This document shows, piece after piece, positions 1 to 6,216 of a DNA stretch of 24,667 bases. The translations under genes and the position numbers were made by a program. Origin of the DNA: a virus; IMG/VR virus record IMGVR_UViG_3300032268_000189, positions 1-24,667 of that record; one strand, 5' to 3'. Under the pieces are notes generated by a model. It worked only from the letters and a program-made list of their open reading frames with translations. It did no database searches and was not told the origin of the DNA. Numbering within the stretch: the stretch's first letter is position 1; every line of letters starts with the position of its first letter.

Positions 1-1595
1 CGCAGGTCGACGACACCATTCTTGACACCGAGCAGGTGGTCGTCGCTATCCCACTCATCAACTGGCACAAAGACACGAGGGTCGGAGGTACAGCTGTCAA
101 TAGCCGAGTTGAGGCGAGCGTTTGATTTAGTCTGCATAGCCCACTTCATGACTTCTTGCTTTTTGTTGGGGTCGTCGTAGTGGATTACCTCACTGGCGAT
201 AGTCACAGACACACGCTTTGCCAATTCTCGCAACTCGAGGTTCTCAATGTCGTTCTTCCAGTGTGTTCCAGACCATGTGTACCAGCCGAGACCGGGCGTG
301 TAGCGAACACCCTGACCAAAGTTGTCGACAATACGACGTCCATTTCCGACGTCAGTAAGCGAACGCTGTCCGGGAATTCCGCCGTCCTCAGGGTTCACCG
401 CATCGGGGTCCCTGGGAACATCGATGTTTCCCATAGTTGAAGCGCCCATGATTGATTCACCGTTGTGGACACCGATGGACACCATGCCACCAATAGTTCC
501 GTCCAGTGAGTAGTCGACATCGTCGTCAGGGTCGCTGGTTGAGACAGGAGCAGCCCGCGAAGTTAGTGCTGAGGTATTCTGAGACCCTCCAGCAATACGG
601 GCAGCAGCCTCTTTCTCCCAGTCAGAGATTCCAGTCCAGCCCCGCGAGTGCTTGGGGTTGTTGTGTACAAAGTCAATAGCTCGACGGACGTGGCCGAGAA
701 GTCCGGTCGCTCCTTCGAGTTCGAGTGGGGGACGAACCTTTTCGTAGTTGAAACGGATCATCATGTTTTCTACAGCCTGACGACCGAGTTCGTCCTGAGG
801 GAACTTGTTAGCAAGAGCACAGGACATGGCGTAGATAGTTACAGCACGCTCGCCCTCCTCAAGACCCTCCTCGAGGAGCTTGTCTACGTCAATGCGCTCG
901 CCCTTAAACTCAAGACCGTCAAGAGCAGACCAGTCACCAGAGCCCAGCGACGTCGAGCTACGCATAGAAGCAGTGCGACCACGCTTACGCAGAGTGTCGA
1001 GCAGTTCATCAGGAGCATCGGCCATGTGGATTTCCCACGGAGCATGACCAGGCTTCCACCCATAGGACACACCTGAGATGTGATTAGAGGGGTGAAGCAA
1101 AACATATCCGTTGTGCTTGATATCAATACCGGGAAGCTTGGCCGCCCTGAGGTTGCCAACTAGTTCTTCCTTGAACTCACACTTATAGAAGAGGTGCCGT
1201 CCGCGAAGGATCTGTCCCTTGTAGGTGTACTCACCAGTAATAGCTTCTACGGTTGGGGGGAGTGCCCCATTAACCATCTCCTCAAACTTGAGGAACGATT
1301 CAAAGCCACCCGATCGAGGGTCAATGTCAACTACAAAAAAGCCTGAGTCCCGACAAGCAACGCCAATGTTGTACCGAGATTCAGCACGCCACCACGACGA
1401 AATCTGATTAGGATCGGTTGTGGCCTGATTGGGCCAGTCGTAGATAGCAGGGTGCTTACCAATATCCTTGGGGTCAGAGTGCTGACCTCCACAGGTGCAT
1501 CGACCACCCTCGGTCACCCCATGACAGGGAAGAATTTTCCAGCCTAAGCCCGTGTACCACGAGGCCAGCTTTTCAAGATTTTGTTCGTCGCTCAC
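1..1595 (-). CDS. Primase-polymerase (AEP) fused to phage/plasmid primase-helicase, C-terminus cut by window edge
   Basis: The reading frame opens at GTG (1595-1593) behind an AGGA Shine-Dalgarno and stays open for 531 codons to the left edge, so the 3' end is missing. Residues about 15-190 match the bifunctional primase/polymerase (prim-pol, archaeo-eukaryotic primase) family: 'GWKILPCHG' near 18-26, a Cys/His-rich stretch (C24, H25, C33, C35), 'GKHP' 46-49, the acidic metal-binding motif 'VVDIDPR' with D90 and D92, 'GRHLFY' around H134, and 'GIDIKHNGYVLLHPS' 156-170. The last residues seen, 'LLGVKNGVVDL', match the start of the D5_N/phage-primase region that normally precedes an SF3 helicase domain; that domain would lie outside the window. 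Proteins of this architecture make primers and unwind DNA at phage origins. It diverges from the plus-strand lysis cassette and probably belongs to the replication functions at 8706-15970. The family call is firm; the helicase half is inferred. Confidence 0.88.
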   Translation of the reverse strand, partial: MSDEQNLEKLASWYTGLGWKILPCHGVTEGGRCTCGGQHSDPKDIGKHPAIYDWPNQATTDPNQISSWWRAESRYNIGVACRDSGFFVVDIDPRSGGFESFLKFEEMVNGALPPTVEAITGEYTYKGQILRGRHLFYKCEFKEELVGNLRAAKLPGIDIKHNGYVLLHPSNHISGVSYGWKPGHAPWEIHMADAPDELLDTLRKRGRTASMRSSTSLGSGDWSALDGLEFKGERIDVDKLLEEGLEEGERAVTIYAMSCALANKFPQDELGRQAVENMMIRFNYEKVRPPLELEGATGLLGHVRRAIDFVHNNPKHSRGWTGISDWEKEAAARIAGGSQNTSALTSRAAPVSTSDPDDDVDYSLDGTIGGMVSIGVHNGESIMGASTMGNIDVPRDPDAVNPEDGGIPGQRSLTDVGNGRRIVDNFGQGVRYTPGLGWYTWSGTHWKNDIENLELRELAKRVSVTIASEVIHYDDPNKKQEVMKWAMQTKSNARLNSAIDSCTSDPRVFVPVDEWDSDDHLLGVKNGVVDL

Positions 1596-1661
1596 CGTAT
1601 TCCTGACTGTCTGAGTGTCCCAACTCTATCTGCTTCTGTGTCAAAAGAGAGTGGAGAGACC

Positions 1662-1690
1662 ATACTAACACGAAAACTCGCCTCCCACAA
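1662..1690 (-). promoter_or_regulatory. Possible promoter for the primase-polymerase gene
   Basis: On the minus strand TTGTGG (1690-1685) and TAGTAT (1667-1662) are 17 bases apart, with an extended -10 'TGT' just before the second hexamer. The gene starts about 65 bases downstream. The match to sigma-70 consensus is partial and no start-site data exist, so this is a weak call. Confidence 0.25.
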
Positions 1691-1697
1691 ATCGGGG

Positions 1698-1735
1698 TAA
1701 AATAGAGGTAATACACAACTATTCCGTCGTATTAC
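1698..1735 (+). promoter_or_regulatory. -10-like motif plus inverted repeat upstream of the lysis cassette
   Basis: TAAAATAGAGG (1698-1708) is a -10-like element also found at 8654-8644 and 15985-15975 on the minus strand, each upstream of a gene. It runs into an inverted repeat, GTAATAC (1708-1714) and GTATTAC (1729-1735), with a 14-base spacer, so the half-sites lie 21 bp apart, two helical turns. This fits an operator next to a promoter, or an RNA hairpin in the leader of the gene at 1794. No convincing -35 is visible. The rest of the 198-base gap (1596-1793) shows no gene or tRNA. Confidence 0.4.
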
Positions 1736-1793
1736 AGCTACCGAGAGGCTGACGGATAATCCTGTCTGCCCACTACCAGAAAGTGTATCCCAC

Positions 1794-2093
1794 ATGAAAG
1801 AAATCACCAAGAGCATTGTGCTCCGTTCCATCGGTATTGTGCTGATGACGTTTATCCCTGGAATGGGGATTGGCGCTGTCGCAGCTGGTGGAGACTGGAT
1901 GATGGGTGGCATCATTGCCACTGGCACATCATTCGCAACCGTTATTATTTACCTCGGTGTCGTACTTGCTTGGTCAGGCAACTGGTCCGAGACCGACGTT
2001 CAAACTGCTTTCCGTGCTGCCGCATCCAAGGCCGCCGAAAACAACGAAGACGTTCAGGCCGCACTTGATAACGTCCAAGAAGACAAGCTCTAA
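1794..2093 (+). CDS. Small membrane protein with two predicted transmembrane segments
   Basis: This 99-residue protein has two hydrophobic stretches, about residues 8-32 (rich in Gly, Ile, Val) and 37-60, followed by a charged, helical-looking tail of about 40 residues (from 'SETDVQTAFRAAASKAAE'). The start is ATG with only a weak upstream AAAG. It is the first gene of the plus-strand cassette that carries two peptidoglycan endopeptidases. Size, two membrane segments and position fit a holin or other lysis accessory protein, but no family was recognised, and the long soluble tail could equally suit a membrane anchor for another factor. The membrane topology is the solid part of the call. Confidence 0.7.
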   Translation: MKEITKSIVLRSIGIVLMTFIPGMGIGAVAAGGDWMMGGIIATGTSFATVIIYLGVVLAWSGNWSETDVQTAFRAAASKAAENNEDVQAALDNVQEDKL

Positions 2094-2106
2094 GTAAAAA
2101 TATTCC

Positions 2107-3642
2107 ATGCGCTTACCGAGACAAGCGCTGGAAGTCGTAGCAACGACTAATGCGCTGATTGCTTCAATTCTTGGCGTTGTAGTGCTCCCACTTGTGCTAC
2201 TGGCTTCTCCAGCATATTCATACCCCACTCCTCAATCACAAGAGGAGTACAACCAATATGTCCGTGAAGCCGACGCCAGAATTGAACAATCACGCGCAGA
2301 TCTTGAGAGCGCTCAATCTATTCTGATTGACGCGTCTTTTGCTATTGAATCCGCACAGACGCAGTTGGCTGAGTCCGAAAATCAACTAGCCCAGACCACG
2401 CTCAATCTGGCAATAGCGCAGGTGGCGTATGAGTCTGCTGTTGCTGAAGTGTCTACGGCCCAGAGCAACTATGACAACAACCTGATCCCAGACCCCAACT
2501 CTCCGGGGGAAGAACGCGTCCCCGGAGTACGCGCTGATATTTACAATCAACTACCATCCTCCAACCCTACCCGCTCGGACAATCTCTACAATCTCTGTAA
2601 GACGGTGACGTTCACGCACATCAACCACCAGTGGGGTGGCGGAAGCGTCGAAGGGTGTGAAAACGACTATGTGATGATCCACTACACCGGATACCTTACA
2701 ATTCCAGAGTCCACACCATATGGATATGACTTCCTCAACAATGCCGACGACGGCTGGTACATGACGCTTGACGGGGTGGTTATCAACGACAACTGGGTAC
2801 TCAAAGGTTGTGGCGGTTGGTGGAGTCAAAAGTTTCACCTCGAGGCCGGACGTTCGTACCAACTTGACGCTTGGTACTATGAGTGGAGCGGTGGGGCGTG
2901 CTCAACGCTGTACTACGACAACGGGTACAACTGGGGAGTGATTCCAGCCAGCTGGTACTCGCAGAACGACTACGCCGAGACAACTTATATACACGATCCT
3001 GCTCTTCTAGCAATCCTCCAAGAAAAACAAGCCGCACAAAGTAGAGCATCGTCAAGTCTCCTAGTCGCCGAAGAGGGATACACCTCAGCTCAAGACGGAT
3101 ATAACACAGCCCTAACTCTTACGGAGCAGACAGCTCAAGCTAAATTAGAAGCTGAAGCAGCCGTTCCTCCCCTTGAAGAAGCACTGCAAAACGCCTTGGA
3201 TATGCGTGAATCGATTCAGCCTTACATCCCGTATATCGAGCCAGAGCCAGAGCCCACCCCCACCCCAGACCCAGAACCTTCCCCCGAACCTACAGTTGAA
3301 CCAACTGTAGAGCCAACTCCTCCGACTGAAGAAGAAGTCATGGAGGAGTTGTGGGCGGAGGCAACAGCTGACGACATTGTCGTCTCAGAAGAACTAGCGG
3401 CCATTCCAGTCCTCGGTAGCGCGATCGTAGCTCTGGCAGATGCGATCAACTTTGTCGGCAACGTGGGTGCTGACATGTCTCCCGAGGTCCGCGAGCAGTC
3501 TGAGAAAGTTGTTGTCTCCGCCGTTATTGTTACGCAGATTGCTACGCAAGCCGCAGCAACTGCAACTATGGCCGCTGCCTCGGCGAGCGCCTCAGCAAGT
3601 GCTTCATCATCAGGATCTTCTAGCGCGGGAAGGAGGAAGTAA
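2107..3642 (+). CDS. Secreted coiled-coil protein with a PA14-like domain and Pro/Glu repeat
   Basis: 511 residues. An N-terminal hydrophobic segment (about 13-36, ending 'ASPAYS') looks like a signal peptide or membrane anchor. Residues about 45-122 are Ala/Glu/Gln-rich heptad-like sequence. Residues about 165-280 resemble PA14-type sugar-binding beta domains: 'NADDGWYMTLDGVVINDNW' (212-230), then 'LEAGRSYQLDAWYYEW' and 'ACSTLYYD', matching the family's DDG..L.iDG..v..nW pattern. C164, C184, C235 and C265 could form disulfides outside the cell. A second helical stretch follows (about 300-365), then a Pro/Glu/Thr repeat (about 377-420, 'PEPEPTPTPDPEPSPEPT'), a hydrophobic region (about 435-490) and a low-complexity Ala/Ser tail. 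It ends one base into the next ATG (TAATG), so the two are probably co-translated. Its role is unknown: a surface lectin, superinfection or adhesion factor, or virion decoration are possible. Confidence 0.72.
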   Translation: MRLPRQALEVVATTNALIASILGVVVLPLVLLASPAYSYPTPQSQEEYNQYVREADARIEQSRADLESAQSILIDASFAIESAQTQLAESENQLAQTTLNLAIAQVAYESAVAEVSTAQSNYDNNLIPDPNSPGEERVPGVRADIYNQLPSSNPTRSDNLYNLCKTVTFTHINHQWGGGSVEGCENDYVMIHYTGYLTIPESTPYGYDFLNNADDGWYMTLDGVVINDNWVLKGCGGWWSQKFHLEAGRSYQLDAWYYEWSGGACSTLYYDNGYNWGVIPASWYSQNDYAETTYIHDPALLAILQEKQAAQSRASSSLLVAEEGYTSAQDGYNTALTLTEQTAQAKLEAEAAVPPLEEALQNALDMRESIQPYIPYIEPEPEPTPTPDPEPSPEPTVEPTVEPTPPTEEEVMEELWAEATADDIVVSEELAAIPVLGSAIVALADAINFVGNVGADMSPEVREQSEKVVVSAVIVTQIATQAAATATMAAASASASASASSSGSSSAGRRK

Positions 3643-3818
3643 TGAAAGGTTTTTTGAACGACATTATTGGTCAGCTTTGGACACTGCTCGGCATGTTTGT
3701 CGCTTGGGTTGTACTCGAAGGATCGGCTAAAGAAGTAGTCGGATGGTGCATTCTCGTGTCACTTTGCATCTGGGTCGTCACCTACAGGCTTCGTAACCCT
3801 AAAGACGACGACGAGTAA
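3642..3818 (+). CDS. Holin-like small membrane protein
   Basis: 58 residues: ATG overlaps the upstream stop codon by one base, with a strong AGGAGG (3631-3636) inside the previous gene. Two hydrophobic segments, about residues 9-25 ('LWTLLGMFVAWVVLEG') and 31-47 ('VVGWCILVSLCIWVV'), are joined by a short charged turn. The C-terminus is charged ('RLRNPKDDDE'). Small size, two membrane helices and a charged tail directly before an endolysin-type gene are the usual features of a class II holin. The family cannot be assigned from sequence alone, and the 1794 gene is a rival candidate. Confidence 0.75.
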   Translation: MKGFLNDIIGQLWTLLGMFVAWVVLEGSAKEVVGWCILVSLCIWVVTYRLRNPKDDDE

Positions 3819-3824
3819 TCACGG

Positions 3825-3830
3825 TAAAAT
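3825..3830 (+). promoter_or_regulatory. Candidate -10 element before the first endopeptidase gene
   Basis: TAAAAT sits in the 48-base gap after the holin-like gene and 37 bases before the ATG at 3867, which has its own AAGGAAG ribosome site. A short inverted repeat, GTAG-taatg-CTAC, follows at once (3832-3844). No -35 hexamer is evident. Confidence 0.35.
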
Positions 3831-3866
3831 TGTAGTAATGCTACCCCCAAAAAGGAAGAAAAAATC

Positions 3867-4673
3867 ATGGCAAAAGCACAATATGCAATCGACGGAAAGC
3901 CCGGAAAAGCTTGGAAAGTTACGTCCACAATGGGCTGGCGCATCCACCCCGTCACAAAAACTAAAAAACACCACAACGGAACTGACATTTGGTCTTCGCA
4001 AGAGCCTTGCTGGATTGAGGCACCATACGATGGCAAGGTCATCGGTATTGGAAACAACCCAGCAGGTTTTGGAAACAGCGTTACGTTGTTCCACAATATT
4101 GACGGAAAGCCCTATGTCACGCTGTACGCACACATGGCAGACGGATCAATCAAGGTCAAAAAGGGTCAAAAAGTTGAAGCCGGAACCCCTCTTGGAAAGA
4201 TGGGCACCACTGGTATGTCAACTGGCAAGCACCTTCACTGGGAGCTTCAGAAGGGCAAAGCCTGGGTCTGGAACGCAACCGGAAAAAACTTTATTGAACC
4301 AGTTTCGTTCTTCAAGGCTCTTATTGCCAAAGAGGCTGCTATTGCAACCGCACCAATAGAAACTCCGCCCGACGCTCCTGTCGCGCCAGCTCCAACGCAC
4401 GACGACCAAGGTGCCGCTGAATTGGCAAAGACTGAGGCAGCAGCAGCAGTAGCAGCAGCAGCCGTTGTACCTACAGCCGTTCCCAAGGCTCGGCCCGCAG
4501 TCAAGGTTGGATCCAAGGGAATCCACGTCAAGTATCTCCAGAAGAAACTTGGAATCACCGCCGACGGAGTTTTCGGCCCTGACACTAAGAAGCACGTCAT
4601 GGCGTTTCAAGAGAAGAATGACCTCAAAGTTGACGGAACCGTTGGGCCCAACACCTGGGCAAAGCTAGGCTAA
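3867..4673 (+). CDS. M23 peptidoglycan endopeptidase with C-terminal peptidoglycan-binding domain (endolysin)
   Basis: 268 residues. The N-terminal half is a LytM-type M23 metallopeptidase with all expected residues: 'HHNGTD' gives the H36-x3-D40 zinc ligands, 'YAHM' gives H89, and 'KHLHWE' gives H122 and H124. Family members cut peptide cross-bridges of peptidoglycan. A Pro/Ala linker (about 165-215) leads to a PG_binding_1-type domain (about 212-268) with 'YLQKKLGITADGVFGPDT' and 'VDGTVGPNTWAKLG'. There is no signal peptide, so release would depend on a holin, such as the genes at 3642 or 1794. The start is ATG behind AAGGAAG. A paralogue follows at 4827. The alternating GCA/GCT codons for the Ala run at about 4437-4463 are a small repeat tract. 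Confidence 0.92.
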   Translation: MAKAQYAIDGKPGKAWKVTSTMGWRIHPVTKTKKHHNGTDIWSSQEPCWIEAPYDGKVIGIGNNPAGFGNSVTLFHNIDGKPYVTLYAHMADGSIKVKKGQKVEAGTPLGKMGTTGMSTGKHLHWELQKGKAWVWNATGKNFIEPVSFFKALIAKEAAIATAPIETPPDAPVAPAPTHDDQGAAELAKTEAAAAVAAAAVVPTAVPKARPAVKVGSKGIHVKYLQKKLGITADGVFGPDTKKHVMAFQEKNDLKVDGTVGPNTWAKLG

Positions 4674-4826
4674 TAACTAAATAAAATCTGCGATGCGTGT
4701 GTGTGGATTCAGTATCATTTTGCGGGGTTCTGAGAAATCGGAGCCTGGTGCTTTGAGATTGAAAATCAAAAAGGTTACCTAGACACAGGGTTTAGGTTTT
4801 CACACACACACAACAGAAAGAAAAAA
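4674..4826 (+). other. Non-coding leader between the two lysin genes, possibly structured RNA
   Basis: The 153-base gap is the longest within the plus-strand cassette. A -10-like TAAAAT lies at 4682-4687. GTGTGTGTG (4697-4705) can pair with CACACACAC (4801-4809), closing a domain of about 95 bases. Inside are a possible TTCAG/CTGAG stem near 4708-4732, a small GATT-gaa-AATC hairpin (4757-4767), and the stronger hairpin at 4777-4797. The second lysin starts 16 bases after the CA run behind only a weak purine stretch, so folding could affect its translation. A 29-codon frame (4693-4782) has no ribosome site and is not called a gene. Matches no RNA family I recognise. Confidence 0.35.
4777..4800 (+). 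terminator. Terminator-like hairpin before the second lysin gene
   Basis: ACCTAGAC (4777-4784) and GTTTAGGT (4790-4797) form an 8-bp stem with one G-U pair around a 5-base loop (ACAGG). The stem's last base starts a short TTTT run (4797-4800). It lies 27 bases before the downstream ATG, so it could be a terminator or an attenuator. The short T-tract and modest GC content keep confidence low. Confidence 0.4.
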
Positions 4827-5462
4827 ATGCCAGCATTTATTCGCCCAACAAGCACATCCAACATCTCGGATGACTTTGCCGATCACGCAGCGCGTGGCTC
4901 GGTCAACCCCGGCGTCGACTATGTAGTTGGGACAGGAACTCCCGTAGTTGCTGTTGCTGACGGAGTTGTCTCTGGAGTTACCACATCTATTGCAGGAGCA
5001 GGTGGACGTATGGTCTGGCTTGACTTTGCAAATGGATACAACTGCGACTATCTCCACCTCAGCCGCGTCGATGTCACCAAAGGTCAGGCAGTCAAGCAGG
5101 GTCAGGTTCTCGGACTCTCGGGTGGCTCAGGCCGCGGCTCTGAAAAGGGCTATGGCGCACACCTTCACTTCTCGTTCCGCGCAGGTGGCGGACACGTTCA
5201 GGGTCGCGGAAACATCGACTACGAAGCATTCCTCGCAAAGAGCGGTGGAGTTGCTCCCGCAGCACTAAACACCAGCGGTCGCGCAACGGTCAAGCAGGGT
5301 TCTAACGGACCTGACGTTGTTTACCTCCAGCAGAAACTCGGTATCGGCGCAGATGGTGCGTTCGGTCCCATCACCAAGAAGGCTGTCGTGGCATTCCAGA
5401 AGTCACGCAGTCTCGCTGCTGACGGAATCGTCGGACCTATGACATGGAAGGCTATTGGATAA
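4827..5462 (+). CDS. M23-like peptidase with C-terminal peptidoglycan-binding domain; first zinc ligand replaced by Asn
   Basis: 211 residues. Residues about 15-135 follow the M23/LytM fold: 'NPGVDY' at the HxxxD site, 'GTPVVAVADGVV', 'YLHLS' (H77), 'KGQAVKQGQVLGLSGGSG' and 'GAHLHFS' (H112, H114). The normal first zinc-ligand His is Asn (N27), while D31 and the other histidines are kept. The C-terminal domain (about 152-211, 'YLQQKLGIGADGAFGPIT', 'ADGIVGPMTWKAIG') is a PG_binding_1-type repeat closely resembling the one in the preceding lysin. No signal peptide. It may be an active enzyme with altered metal binding, or a non-catalytic wall-binding protein derived from a lysin. Start ATG with a weak GAAAG upstream, preceded by a possibly structured leader. 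Confidence 0.85.
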   Translation: MPAFIRPTSTSNISDDFADHAARGSVNPGVDYVVGTGTPVVAVADGVVSGVTTSIAGAGGRMVWLDFANGYNCDYLHLSRVDVTKGQAVKQGQVLGLSGGSGRGSEKGYGAHLHFSFRAGGGHVQGRGNIDYEAFLAKSGGVAPAALNTSGRATVKQGSNGPDVVYLQQKLGIGADGAFGPITKKAVVAFQKSRSLAADGIVGPMTWKAIG

Positions 5463-5465
5463 CTA

Positions 5466-5888
5466 ATGTCCCCCGATCGCGACCCGACTCCTGGTGAACT
5501 TCGAGTTATGCTCGAGCACATTACCCGTGTGCTCGAAACTATGCAGGCTCAAATGGCTACCCGCGAGTTTGTCAACCTCAAGTTTGACTCGTATAACGAG
5601 CGCATCACGAGGCTGGAACGCGATCTCAAGGATTCAGATATCGACAATGCCAAATCAGTCACGGAGTTGAAAAAAGACGTGGCCAGTCAAATTCGTGAGT
5701 CGGATATCGAGCGTCAATCAATGAGCGCCGATATCCACTCGCGGATTGACGACATCATTGAGGATCAAAAAACCCAACGACGCACGCTCGACGGACAGCG
5801 TCACAGCAAGAATCAGGCAATTGGTATTGCCGTCCTTGGAGCCGTCTTGAGCATCATTGTGGGTATCGTCACAAATATCTTCGTCTAA
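5466..5888 (+). CDS. Coiled-coil protein with C-terminal membrane anchor (XhlA/holin-accessory-like)
   Basis: 140 residues, starting three bases after the second lysin. Residues about 10-113 are strongly charged and helical, with heptad-like spacing ('TRLERDLKDSDIDNAKSV'), and include no enzyme motif. Residues about 116-140 ('AIGIAVLGAVLSIIVGIVTNIF') form one transmembrane helix at the very C-terminus. This layout, a soluble coiled coil tethered by a C-terminal helix and encoded beside lysins, is like haemolysin XhlA-type and other lysis accessory proteins. It could help form the membrane lesion or hold lysis proteins at the membrane. The function is inferred from shape and neighbours only. 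Confidence 0.75.
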   Translation: MSPDRDPTPGELRVMLEHITRVLETMQAQMATREFVNLKFDSYNERITRLERDLKDSDIDNAKSVTELKKDVASQIRESDIERQSMSADIHSRIDDIIEDQKTQRRTLDGQRHSKNQAIGIAVLGAVLSIIVGIVTNIFV

Positions 5889-5903
5889 TCAGCATTAGTC
5901 TGG

Positions 5904-5916
5904 TAGACTTTACCTC
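5904..5916 (+). promoter_or_regulatory. Weak promoter/operator candidate
   Basis: The 55-base gap before the GTG at 5944 holds TAGACT (5904-5909), a poor -10 match, overlapping a small inverted repeat GGTA-gactt-TACC (5902-5914). The placement, before the last two plus-strand genes, is the main argument. Very weak support. Confidence 0.2.
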
Positions 5917-5943
5917 AAGTATCACAAACACTTGGAGGTTACT

Positions 5944-6216
5944 GTGTCAAATGCGGATAAGGTTCGAGAAGTACTTAAAGGTATGACGTCTCGCCAGTGT
6001 AAAGTTGCACAGTGTGTCAATCAGCAGGACACTGAGACTCAAGACCTCTTCAATGAGATTATGTGGATGGCGAAGAACAGCAAGAACCGCCCCACCAACT
6101 ATCAACTGGCTCAGGCGCTTCGTACCCTCGGATATGAGATTTCTGACGCAACCATGGACAGGCACCGTCGCAAGACGTGTGTCTGTTTTGCATATCTAGT
6201 AGAGAAAGCATCATGA
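5944..6216 (+). CDS. Small putative helix-turn-helix protein
   Basis: 90 residues from GTG at 5944, chosen because GGAGG (5934-5938) lies five bases upstream; the frame could start earlier at a TTG (5932) that overlaps this site. The C-terminal half, 'NYQLAQALRTLGYEISDATM' then 'DRHRRKTC', has the pattern of a helix-turn-helix ending in an Arg-rich recognition helix, as in small phage proteins where a Gly-containing turn is followed by 'S.xT(I/V/M)..HR'. It contains three Cys in the last third ('KTCVCF') besides two near the middle ('CKVAQC'). Its stop overlaps the next start (ATGA), so the two genes are translationally coupled. The DNA-binding role is inferred; it may regulate the cassette. 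Confidence 0.65.
   Translation: MSNADKVREVLKGMTSRQCKVAQCVNQQDTETQDLFNEIMWMAKNSKNRPTNYQLAQALRTLGYEISDATMDRHRRKTCVCFAYLVEKAS

Noticed and set aside
648-1076. Plus-strand frames under the primase-polymerase gene (also 156-440 and 1225-1407)
   Set aside because: The minus-strand frame is open from 1595 to the window edge and has family motifs; these are shadows.
4218-4610. Minus-strand frames over the first lysin (4218-4610, 4247-4600)
   Set aside because: Shadows of the M23 gene, Cys- or Ala-rich from its alanine linker codons.
4693-4782. Small 29-codon frame in the lysin leader (MRVCGFSIILRGSEKSEPGA and so on)
   Set aside because: No ribosome site. A leader peptide cannot be excluded, but a structured leader explains the region as well.
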